Under the pieces are notes generated by a model. That model saw only the letters and a list, made by a program, of their open reading frames with translations, was not told the DNA's origin and searched no databases. Source: Frigoribacterium sp. (GTDB lineage: Bacteria; Actinomycetota; Actinomycetes; Actinomycetales; Microbacteriaceae). From it: 64,000 nucleotides of DNA. The stretch lies in contig JANYIZ010000046.1 in assembly GCA_025408445.1 (NCBI GenBank), forward strand, positions 1-64,000. The letters are read 5' to 3'. This document shows, in pieces, positions 16,181 through 23,172 of the stretch; the first letter of the stretch is position 1, and every line of letters starts with the position of its first letter. Both the position numbers and the translations under genes were made by a program.

Positions 16181-17671
16181 CTATTTGGTGAGCCAAGCCA
16201 GCGGCATCTCGATGGTCACTTCGGTGCCGCTGCCCACCATGGTGTGCCAATCGATCGTGCCACCCAATTCACCCTGAATAAGGGTGCGCACGATCTGGGT
16301 GCCGAGCCCTGAGCCGACCTTACCCTCGGGTAAACCGCCGCCGTTATCGCGCACCTGCACGGTCAGGGTCTCCTCTGAGCGCTCGGCGGTAATCTCCACG
16401 TTACCTTCGCGACCGGCTAGGCCGTGTTCCACTGCATTGGTCACAAGTTCGGTAAGCGCGAGGGATAGCGGCGTCGCATATTCGCTCGGAAGTGCTCCAA
16501 AACTGCCGGTGAAGGTGGGATGCGCCTTGGTGTTGTGCGTGGACGCTATCTCGGCGATGAGCTTGAGCACCCGGTCGAAGACTACGTCAAAGTCGACATT
16601 CTGGGTGAGCCCTTCACTCAGGGTGTCGTGAACGACCGCGATGGCCGCGACCCGACGCATCGCCTGGTTGAGTGAATCGCGGGCCTCGTCCGAATGAGAA
16701 CGTCGTGCCTGGATCCGCAGCAACGACGCCACGGTCTGTAGGTTGTTCTTGACCCGATGATGGATTTCGCGGATAGTCGCGTCTTTGGTGATGAGTTCGC
16801 GCTCCTGGTGACGCAGCTCCGTGACATCCCGGCACAGCACGATTGCACCGACCCGCTCACCGCGGTCCCGGATCGGGATGGCGCGCAGTGAGACCGTGAC
16901 CCCCTTGGCCTCGATATCGGTGCGCCACGGGGCCCGGCCTGTAACCACGAGCGGCAGCGACTCGTCGACCACGAGCTTGCCACTCAGCAGGGAGTTGGTG
17001 ACCTCGGCGAGCGACTCGGCCTCGAGTTCACCGGCGAACCCCATGCGGTTGAAGGCCGACAGTCCATTCGGGCTGGCAAAGGTGACGATGCCGTCAACAT
17101 CCAATCGCAGGAGTCCGTCGGATGCCCGAGGGGCACCACGCCGCGGCCCCGTCGGGGCACCAAGGTCGGGAAAATCTCCGGCACAGATCATCGCGAACAG
17201 GTCGTTAGCGCACTCATTGAAGGTAAGTTCCTGACGGCTCGGAGTTCGTGCCTCGCTCAGGTTGGTATGGCGAGTGATCACAGCGATCGGATGCTCCGTG
17301 GTCTGTGCTCCCGTCACCGAAAGCCGTCGGAGCACCGGCACCGCCCGCACTCGAGTGGGGGTCTCCTCGTACCAGTCGGGTGCGGCGGAATCCACGATCT
17401 GCGCGGAGCGGAACGCCTCGGTTACCTGGCCCTTCCACTCTGGCTTTATCACCTGGCCAACGAAGTCGCGATAAAAGAGCGTCGCCGAGCTCGACGGTCG
17501 CGCGTGCGCGACCGCAACGAAGTCATCGTCGTGAGTCGGAATCCACAGCACAATGTCGGCGAATGCGAGGTCGGCAAGGAGTTGCCAGTCACCGACGAGG
17601 AGATGCAGCCATTCGACGTCGGCGTCGTTGGAACGACCCTGGGAGAGAACGAGGTCTGAGAGCGTCGACAC
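16181..17671 (-). CDS. pdtaS: Sensor histidine kinase PdtaS
   Basis: 496 residues, soluble. An N-terminal GAF-like domain (about 1-165) is followed by a PAS domain (about 190-295), then the HisKA_2 box REIHHRVKNNLQTVASLL with the phosphorylated histidine, and a HATPase domain (TELVTNAVEHGL, DNGGGLPEG, GSGLGTQIV). This is the HWE/HisKA_2 type that phosphorylates an RNA-binding ANTAR response regulator (PdtaR), which is not in this window. It is convergent with whiB1, the order known from mycobacteria. Ligand of the GAF domain is unknown. Confidence 0.93.
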   Translation of the reverse strand: MSTLSDLVLSQGRSNDADVEWLHLLVGDWQLLADLAFADIVLWIPTHDDDFVAVAHARPSSSATLFYRDFVGQVIKPEWKGQVTEAFRSAQIVDSAAPDWYEETPTRVRAVPVLRRLSVTGAQTTEHPIAVITRHTNLSEARTPSRQELTFNECANDLFAMICAGDFPDLGAPTGPRRGAPRASDGLLRLDVDGIVTFASPNGLSAFNRMGFAGELEAESLAEVTNSLLSGKLVVDESLPLVVTGRAPWRTDIEAKGVTVSLRAIPIRDRGERVGAIVLCRDVTELRHQERELITKDATIREIHHRVKNNLQTVASLLRIQARRSHSDEARDSLNQAMRRVAAIAVVHDTLSEGLTQNVDFDVVFDRVLKLIAEIASTHNTKAHPTFTGSFGALPSEYATPLSLALTELVTNAVEHGLAGREGNVEITAERSEETLTVQVRDNGGGLPEGKVGSGLGTQIVRTLIQGELGGTIDWHTMVGSGTEVTIEMPLAWLTK

Positions 17672-17718
17672 GGGTCCAAGTTTAGGCGCGCTGGCGAGGT
17701 GGCCGGTTTCAGCCGGTG

Positions 17719-18289
17719 TCAGCCGATGACGCGCACGGTGAGGCCGGAGTCTGGTCCCCAGCGAAACGCCAGACGGGATGCCTCGGTCACACCCGCCGCG
17801 GAGTCGGTCACCCCGTGGTTCAGGTGATAGCTCACCGGCGCGCTGGAAAGCTCCGAGCGAGCGAAAGAGCGCACGTTAGCGCAGACTGTGTCATCGTGAT
17901 CGCCGGCGGCGGTGCTGAGCATGCACACCTCGTCGGGCGGGGGATTGCGATGGGCAAAGACTCGAACCCCGTAGTACACCCCGACAAAGCGAGTGGAATC
18001 ACGAGCACCAAAAGCACTGTCGCCGCCGCAGAGAAGATGATCGTCGGATGGCGGCGCCGCATCGACACGAAGGTGCCGGGAGGTGCAGTCGCGAAGCGGG
18101 TCTCCGCGGGGCCTCACCCCCGTGTGGTTCGATCGCCTGACGAGCCGCGAAGATGGCGTCGTCGAGCGCTCCCGCGTCTCGATCCAATTGCTGCTCAAGG
18201 AGCAGAAGCCGCGCCTCGCTCTCACCCTCACCCAGCCTGACAGCCGCACCCGATTCGGCCACCGCACCGATCGGATGACTTCCGCTCAT
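17719..18289 (-). pseudogene. Single-pass membrane protein gene broken by two apparent 1-base deletions
   Basis: Three open frames together make one plausible protein. Frame one starts at ATG 18289 with MSGSHPIGAV and a helical segment rich in Glu/Leu. Frame two carries RRRHPTIIFSAAATVLLVLV, a membrane helix. Frame three carries NPPPDEVCMLSTAAGDH and the ending FRWGPDSGLTVRVIG. Both shifts are -1 and both fall at short homopolymers: adding one C to GGCCCCGCGG, and one T to GTCTTTGCC, restores a continuous frame with no stops. The product would be a secreted-domain membrane protein with two cysteines. Either sequencing errors or recent inactivation could explain it. Confidence 0.6.
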
Positions 18290-18344
18290 GAGAATCACAC
18301 CAGCCACTCCGCGAACGAACCAAAAGAGATCCTGCGCTCTCGAA

Positions 18345-18368
18345 CTGTATTGCGAGCTGTATTGCGAG
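18345..18368. repeat. 12-bp perfect tandem repeat before the Lys-rich protein gene
   Basis: CTGTATTGCGAG twice in a row, ending 50 bp before the GTG of the next gene and in the divergent region with the broken membrane-protein gene. It may overlap that promoter. Confidence 0.8.
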
Positions 18369-18418
18369 ACAATGGGGCGAATGCGCGGAACACCCCGCGC
18401 CCGGCCCGAGGAGAACGC

Positions 18419-18799
18419 GTGGCACAGAAAGACTCGAAGAAGAAGCTCTCGAAGAAGGCCTCTGGCAAGAAGAAGCTGGTGAAGGCCGCCAAGTCCGAGC
18501 GAAAGAAGGATGCAGCAAAGAGCGAGAAGAAGGCAGCCCGGGCTGCCGGGGCCACCGCAAAGAAAGCTGTTGCACTGAAAAAGACAGCACCGGCCAAGAA
18601 AGCGGCGCCAGCCCGCGACGTCGCCCCGGCAACGAAAGTCCCTGCGACCCGCGTGCGACGGACTCCGGCCCCGAAACCTGCCGAACCCTCCCTCGCCTGG
18701 ACCGTCGTCGCGCTTCGGGCGCACGCCCGTGCTGCTGGAATCGTCGGATACTCGCGGATGAAGAAGGACGAGCTTCTCGAGGGGCTTCGGGCACACTAA
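18419..18799 (+). CDS. Lysine/alanine-rich protein with C-terminal Rho-N/SAP-like domain
   Basis: 126 residues from a GTG preceded by GAGGAG. Residues 1-75 are an extremely Lys/Ala-rich tail (KKKLSKKASGKKK and similar), like the tails of actinobacterial HupB or histone H1. The C-terminal 40 residues (VALRAHARAAGIVGYSRMKK then DELLEGLRAH) match the helical Rho N-terminal/SAP-like nucleic-acid-binding fold. It probably binds DNA or RNA; a nucleoid-associated role is reasonable but unproven. Single gene. Confidence 0.7.
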   Translation: MAQKDSKKKLSKKASGKKKLVKAAKSERKKDAAKSEKKAARAAGATAKKAVALKKTAPAKKAAPARDVAPATKVPATRVRRTPAPKPAEPSLAWTVVALRAHARAAGIVGYSRMKKDELLEGLRAH

Positions 18800-18884
18800 C
18801 CCCAGCGCGCACCTAGAGTGGGGCCAGCGCATCGAAGGTGAGCCCGCCGGGAGCAGTTACCCTCAAGCCTCTGCGGCAGAACGA

Positions 18885-20111
18885 CTACACCGGCAGCACG
18901 GCAGTGCGGTGCAACCAGTTTCGCCGAACTGCCAGTGCGGGCTGCGGCAAGAGTTTCTGTCGCACAAGCGCAGCGACCGCTATTCGTGCGGGAGACTTTG
19001 GCGCGATGTCTACGATTGTGCGCCCGGTGAGGATCGCGCCGTCGAAAGCCGCCTGATCATGCGGCACGAGAACGGGATTTGCGATTCCACCGAAACGCTG
19101 CAGGGTCTGGCGCACTTGGCCTGATGCCCCGGGGCCGATCGCGCTCGCCCGCAGCTTATTCATTACAACCGTGATTCGATCGGTGTCGATCGTCTCCAAC
19201 AGGTCCACGTGTGCTCGGAGGAAGCGAGAGAGTCCGACGGGATCCGCCGCGCCGACGGCAACCACCTCATCGGCGGCCCTCAGCGCCGCGATCGTCGCTC
19301 CATTTCGCCGAGGCGCGAACAGGTCGCTGCTGATCTCTTCGTCGTTCTCGAGGCTTGCCCCGGTATCGAGGATCGTGTAGTCCACCCACTCTCGACAGGA
19401 GGCAATGGCGGCAGTCACCCGCTCCCCGGAGAGCTCCGGCCAACGACTCGGACGGCCGATTCCCGTCAACACCCAGAAGCTGCCGCGTGCCGTGAGGTAG
19501 CGCTGGCCAATGCGCTCCAGCTCGAGCCTTGTGAGCGCATCGGCGCCGGCCAGACGGCAGGCCGCCGCGAAGCCGGGAGCCTCATCGAGCAGACCGAGGG
19601 CCGGGGCGATCGATCCGCTGTGCGTGTCCACGTCAGCGAGAGCCACCGTCACTCCGGCGGTCGCGAGTTCGGCGGCGAGGCAGATCGCCATCGACGTGCG
19701 TCCCGGAGCGCCGGCTGGACCCCACACGGCGATAACCGTACCGTTGCGCGGCTGCGCGGCGGCATCCTGTGCACCCGGATGCCCGAGCAACAGCATCTCG
19801 ATCTCCGCCCAGTCGGCATCGGCGGCAACCACCTCGAGAAGGCCAAGGCTTGCCGCATAGCGACGCTCCGAATCGGTGGCGACCAGTGCGACGATGCGCA
19901 CTCCGGTGGCATCCGCTTCAACTATGAGGCGGTTGTTGAGGTAGCGAGTTGAGGCTGCGAGGATCACGAAGTCCGGTACCGTCTGGGCCAGCTGAGATGC
20001 GAGCTCGTCGGCACTGGAACACCGCACCGATAGCTCGAACCCCTGGCGCACGAGCTGCATCGAAATGCTGTCTTCGAGCTCTAGGGGGAGAGCCAGAGCA
20101 ACCGTGGACAT
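18885..20111 (-). CDS. CpaE/MinD-like P-loop ATPase
   Basis: 408 residues. The N-terminal 120 residues look like a degenerate receiver domain, as in CpaE. The C-terminal part is a SIMIBI ATPase: the Walker A region is GPAGAPGRTSMAICLAAELA, in which the usual signature lysine is absent, followed by VALADVDTHSG and DYTILDTGASLEND. CpaE-type proteins localise Flp/Tad or type II secretion machinery. It is followed 3 bp downstream in order by its SAF-domain partner gene upstream at 20.1-20.8 kb, but no CpaF ATPase or pilin is in view. Confidence 0.7.
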   Translation of the reverse strand: MSTVALALPLELEDSISMQLVRQGFELSVRCSSADELASQLAQTVPDFVILAASTRYLNNRLIVEADATGVRIVALVATDSERRYAASLGLLEVVAADADWAEIEMLLLGHPGAQDAAAQPRNGTVIAVWGPAGAPGRTSMAICLAAELATAGVTVALADVDTHSGSIAPALGLLDEAPGFAAACRLAGADALTRLELERIGQRYLTARGSFWVLTGIGRPSRWPELSGERVTAAIASCREWVDYTILDTGASLENDEEISSDLFAPRRNGATIAALRAADEVVAVGAADPVGLSRFLRAHVDLLETIDTDRITVVMNKLRASAIGPGASGQVRQTLQRFGGIANPVLVPHDQAAFDGAILTGRTIVDIAPKSPARIAVAALVRQKLLPQPALAVRRNWLHRTAVLPV

Positions 20112-20114
20112 TGC

Positions 20115-20801
20115 TCAGCCCCTCACAGGGATGCTCGACGGCACGAGCGACAGGGCGGCGGCGTTAGCGATCGCCTCGAGCACTGCCGCGGTCTTCGTGC
20201 GGGGCACGAGCAGTTCCACCGACTGTTCCGATCGGTCTGCGATCACGCCTTCCGCGGTGATCACCCGAACCACCGTCGCGGATGCGACCAGCACAGATGG
20301 GGGCCCGAACACGCTGTCTTCTGTCTCCTTCGCGCACCAGAGATCGACGACGCTGCCGTCTCCGATAGACCGCGCGAGCTCGCCTCTCACACTCACCACG
20401 ATCGAAGCAACGGCCGACCCGAGGACATCGCCGACGGCGGAGACGGGAATGAGTTCACCCGCCGATACCGCGCGCGTGACCACGAAACCAGTGCGCGGGA
20501 TGTCGCCGTCGACGAGGTACTTGCCCCCAAGGGAACCCAGGCGCACGCTACGCGCATCGAAGTCGGAGGCATGCACCCGGTCGCCGAGGCTGAGGGATGA
20601 TCGGGCGGCATAGACGAACACGCTGCTCTCGGCGGCCGAGACAACGGCCACCACACCGAGCACCGAGCCGACGACGAGCGCAATGCCGATGGCGAAGCGC
20701 GGATCGAACCAAAACGCTCGTGGTGTGCGCTCGGAGTCGCCGGCGCCACGTCCGGACGGTGCCGGGCGGCTCGACACCGTCCTGCGCCGCGGCACCCTCA
20801 T
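20115..20801 (-). CDS. SAF-domain membrane protein (CpaB-like)
   Basis: 228 residues from ATG 20801; longer starts add residues that look non-coding. An Arg-rich N-terminus is followed by one membrane helix (about 38-59) and a SAF domain (SLSLGDRVHASDFDARSVRL, then FVVTRAVSAGELI), as in CpaB/RcpC pilus-assembly proteins and antifreeze-type folds. It ends three bases before the CpaE-like gene, so the two form an operon. This pair is common without a full Tad locus in Microbacteriaceae-like genomes. Function uncertain. Confidence 0.7.
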   Translation of the reverse strand: MRVPRRRTVSSRPAPSGRGAGDSERTPRAFWFDPRFAIGIALVVGSVLGVVAVVSAAESSVFVYAARSSLSLGDRVHASDFDARSVRLGSLGGKYLVDGDIPRTGFVVTRAVSAGELIPVSAVGDVLGSAVASIVVSVRGELARSIGDGSVVDLWCAKETEDSVFGPPSVLVASATVVRVITAEGVIADRSEQSVELLVPRTKTAAVLEAIANAAALSLVPSSIPVRG

Positions 20802-20883
20802 CGTGCTCACCACATTCCTCCGGTCCCTGCGGCATCCGTGCTGCAGGACTCCATGTTCGCCACCACGGCGGCCCCGCGGGAAA

Positions 20884-20899
20884 GTTATCCACACCCCCG
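20884..20899 (+). repeat. 16-bp repeat with a perfect DnaA box, copy 1
   Basis: GTTATCCACACCCCCG, containing TTATCCACA, lies in the divergent region between the SAF gene and the helix-turn-helix gene, 34 bp before the latter. An identical copy in the same orientation is at 21877. Confidence 0.8.
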
Positions 20900-20932
20900 T
20901 CGTGCGGATTGTCCGCCCTCCATAATCGAGGC

Positions 20933-21241
20933 ATGACGCACTCGGATTCCCCTGGCCAGGATGCCGCTCTCGGCCGATTCCTGACGCTCGCCGACACTGC
21001 GGACGTGCTCAATATTTCCGCAAGCCAGGCGTACGCTCTCGTGCGGTCCGGCGAGCTGCCCGCAATCAAGGTGGGGGGACATGGGCATTGGCGGGTGGAG
21101 CGCTCGGTGCTCGAGTCATACATCGAGGCCAAGTATGAGGAGTCGAGGCGGATGAGCCTCTGGCAGCAGTGCGACTATGCGAGCCTCTCGGAATATTCCT
21201 TCGGCTTGCGCGGAGCACCGGGCAGCACCCCGGTGGAGTAG
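20933..21241 (+). CDS. Helix-turn-helix DNA-binding protein (MerR/excisionase-like)
   Basis: 102 residues. Residues 15-65 are a winged-helix domain of the excisionase/BldC-like type: FLTLADTADVLNISASQAYA gives the helix-turn-helix and VRSGELPAIKVGGHGHWRVE the wing. The C-terminal 35 residues are extra. It is convergent with the next gene, ending 3 bp from it. The family includes phage excisionases, but no integrase or recombinase is nearby, so a chromosomal regulator is more likely. Confidence 0.78.
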   Translation: MTHSDSPGQDAALGRFLTLADTADVLNISASQAYALVRSGELPAIKVGGHGHWRVERSVLESYIEAKYEESRRMSLWQQCDYASLSEYSFGLRGAPGSTPVE

Positions 21242-21244
21242 GAC

Positions 21245-21838
21245 TCAAAACCTGACGAAAAGCAGCCGGGTAAACGGCACGATCCGGTAGTGCGAGACCA
21301 GGTTTTCACGGCGAACCGTGCCTGCCTCGTGCACGGCGAGATCGAGGTGATCCCGACCCACCCGATCGATCGTGCCGCTGATCACACCCTCGCTCATCAC
21401 GAGCTCGACCGACTGACGCCGTCGACACAGATCTCGTAAGACGAAGGCGAGACCGAGTCGCCGAGACAGTCCGCGCTCGGACTCGGTCACGGCAAGCTCT
21501 TCGAGGCTGTTGCTCACCTGCGAGCGGGTGAGTAGGAGGCCGGCGATCGCGTCGAGAGGCAGGATGAACTGCGCACCTCGCAGGGTCTGGTCCACCACGT
21601 CCCCCGAAATCCAGTCGCGGCCGAAGGTACGCGGACGCAGATCGAGCGTTGACCCATTCACGAGTGAAACCCGCACCGGTCCGTCGTCACGCTCCGTGCC
21701 GAGCGCAAAAAGACGGTCGCGAATCGAGAGTCGCCCGAGGCGAAGCCGCTCCTCCTCGGCCCGCAAATCGGTCTCCTCGGCACCGAGCTCCTGTTCGAGC
21801 TGGCCCTCGAGATCATCGAACAGATTGTCCCAGCGCAT
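21245..21838 (-). CDS. Conserved hypothetical protein
   Basis: 197 residues. A Glu-rich N-terminal helix (about 5-40) is followed by an alternating beta-rich middle (VRVSLVNGSTLDLRPRTFG) and a C-terminal part (ISGTIDRVGRDHLDLAVHE) that resembles two LSm/Sm-like small barrels. I do not recognise a named family. Similar proteins seem to be kept beside the HTH and SAF genes in related actinobacteria, but I infer this from general familiarity only. Confidence 0.65.
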   Translation of the reverse strand: MRWDNLFDDLEGQLEQELGAEETDLRAEEERLRLGRLSIRDRLFALGTERDDGPVRVSLVNGSTLDLRPRTFGRDWISGDVVDQTLRGAQFILPLDAIAGLLLTRSQVSNSLEELAVTESERGLSRRLGLAFVLRDLCRRRQSVELVMSEGVISGTIDRVGRDHLDLAVHEAGTVRRENLVSHYRIVPFTRLLFVRF

Positions 21839-21876
21839 GCAGCGACGCTAGCGACGGTGGTGCCCTGGCGGAGCGG

Positions 21877-21892
21877 GTTATCCACACCCCCG
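21877..21892 (+). repeat. 16-bp repeat with a perfect DnaA box, copy 2
   Basis: Identical to 20884-20899 (GTTATCCACACCCCCG) and again in a divergent promoter region, 38 bp outside the start of the hypothetical gene. A related but broken site, GTTATCCGCTC, lies at 22069 inside the next gene. Confidence 0.8.
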
Positions 21893-22003
21893 CGTTGGGG
21901 CATGGACAGCAAGCCCCCAATGCTGCTTGAGTGGCTCCTCAAGACGTCACCCCCATTTCGGGGGTAGACCCTTCCTCGACCCAAACCTCGTGGGGACACG
22001 CAC

Positions 22004-22471
22004 ATGAGCGATGCACGGCCAGCACAGCACCCCACACCGGTCGCGCCGTTCGGCGGCCTCCCGAGCAAAGTTATCCGCTCACCATTCCAACCGGACGAGT
22101 TCTTCGGTGCGCAGCCGGCATCGCGATCGTCCCTGCCCAATCCCCAGCCGCTGCTCGAGAACCTCACGCGCTGCGTGATCGAAATTCTCGCTGGTGCACG
22201 CGATCTCGAACAAATCTCTCGCTGGGTGACGGATGATGTCTATCGCCACCTGCTCAAGCGGGTGGTCTTGTCGTCTCGCGCGCGCCAGGCCACGGGCCAG
22301 GTTGTTCGGCGCCCCACCTTTTCGATCGGATCGACATCGATTTGCGAACCGCGAGACGGCGTGGTCGAAGCCGTCGTGATTGTGCGCAATCGGGCCCGCA
22401 CCCGCGCGGTCGCGCTGCGACTGGAAGGGCTCGATAACCGGTGGCGGGCCACCGCGATCAACGTACTTTAG
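22004..22471 (+). CDS. DUF6459-like protein (Rv3235-type)
   Basis: 155 residues. The first 45 are Pro-rich and disordered. From about residue 50 the sequence PLLENLTRCVIEILAGARDL and QISRWVTDDVYRHLLKRVVL matches the helical domain of actinobacterial Rv3235-like proteins, and it ends with a beta segment (EAVVIVRNRARTRAVALRLE). Its position two genes from secA also fits. Function unknown; alternative start codons are possible but ATG 22004 follows GGGGACACG. Confidence 0.65.
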   Translation: MSDARPAQHPTPVAPFGGLPSKVIRSPFQPDEFFGAQPASRSSLPNPQPLLENLTRCVIEILAGARDLEQISRWVTDDVYRHLLKRVVLSSRARQATGQVVRRPTFSIGSTSICEPRDGVVEAVVIVRNRARTRAVALRLEGLDNRWRATAINVL

Positions 22472-22486
22472 TGGCGCGACGAGGAA

Positions 22487-22517
22487 CGAGCTACGAGCTA
22501 CGAGCTACGAGCTACGA
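22487..22517. repeat. 7-bp tandem repeat (CGAGCTA x 4.4)
   Basis: Four perfect units of CGAGCTA plus CGA fill the space between the convergent DUF6459-like gene and the YtxH-like gene. Such a short array is prone to copy-number change. Confidence 0.9.
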
Positions 22518-22518
22518 C

Positions 22519-23091
22519 TCAGCGGTCCGGATTCTCGTCATCGTCGTCGAGTTCGGCGAGCGCATCGTCGCGTGATTCGCTGGCCTTGACCACCACCCGG
22601 TCGCGAGCCTCCTCACCCCGTTCACGCAGCTCGGTCGCCGTGATCGAAACGCGCTCGCGAAACTCCTCGGCGGTCTCGGTGGTGCGATCCGCGACATCCT
22701 TCGCCAGCCCGGTAGTGCGATCCGCGACATCGCGCGCCGTCGTCGAGGTCATCCCGGCGACGTCCTTCGCCACTGACGTGACCCGCTCGGCGAGGTCAGT
22801 GGCCACCGTCACGGTACGATCGGCGACCTTCCGACCCGCATCCGCCGTGGCGCGCACGCTGTCAGCGATTGCTGCGGGAGTGGCCTTCGCTATCGATTCC
22901 GCCTTCGCGCGTACCGCGGGAGCCTGCTGGCGGGCGTATCCCTCCACTTCGATGCGGGTCTTGCGCACCCCGGAGCTCTCCCACAGGCGTCGGGTCGCTC
23001 GAGCAATCTGCTCGAAGCGCTCGCGTCCGGCGTGTGCTCCGAGAACATAACCGACGGCGAGCCCGACAATAAGCAAAAACTTTGATCTCAT
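22519..23091 (-). CDS. YtxH-like membrane protein with apolipoprotein-type helical repeats
   Basis: 190 residues. One N-terminal membrane helix (LLIVGLAVGYVLGAHAG) is followed by long amphipathic helices with repeated ADRT-x-AKDVADRTT-type units around residues 90-145, then an acidic C-terminus (LDDDDENPDR). Helical repeats of this sort occur in YtxH, LEA-like and apolipoprotein-like stress proteins. It lies directly downstream of secA on the same strand, 81 bp away, but has no stated role in secretion. Confidence 0.7.
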   Translation of the reverse strand: MRSKFLLIVGLAVGYVLGAHAGRERFEQIARATRRLWESSGVRKTRIEVEGYARQQAPAVRAKAESIAKATPAAIADSVRATADAGRKVADRTVTVATDLAERVTSVAKDVAGMTSTTARDVADRTTGLAKDVADRTTETAEEFRERVSITATELRERGEEARDRVVVKASESRDDALAELDDDDENPDR

Positions 23092-23172
23092 GAGACCAGC
23101 CTAAGCACTGCGGCGGGAAGCGCGAGCGGGTTACCCCAGCGCGTTATCTCCCCAGCAGCACGGAGAGGCCGG

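Noticed and set aside
20933-21241. Excisionase of an integrated element
   Set aside because: No integrase, att repeats or phage genes are nearby, and the locus is inside a conserved core stretch.
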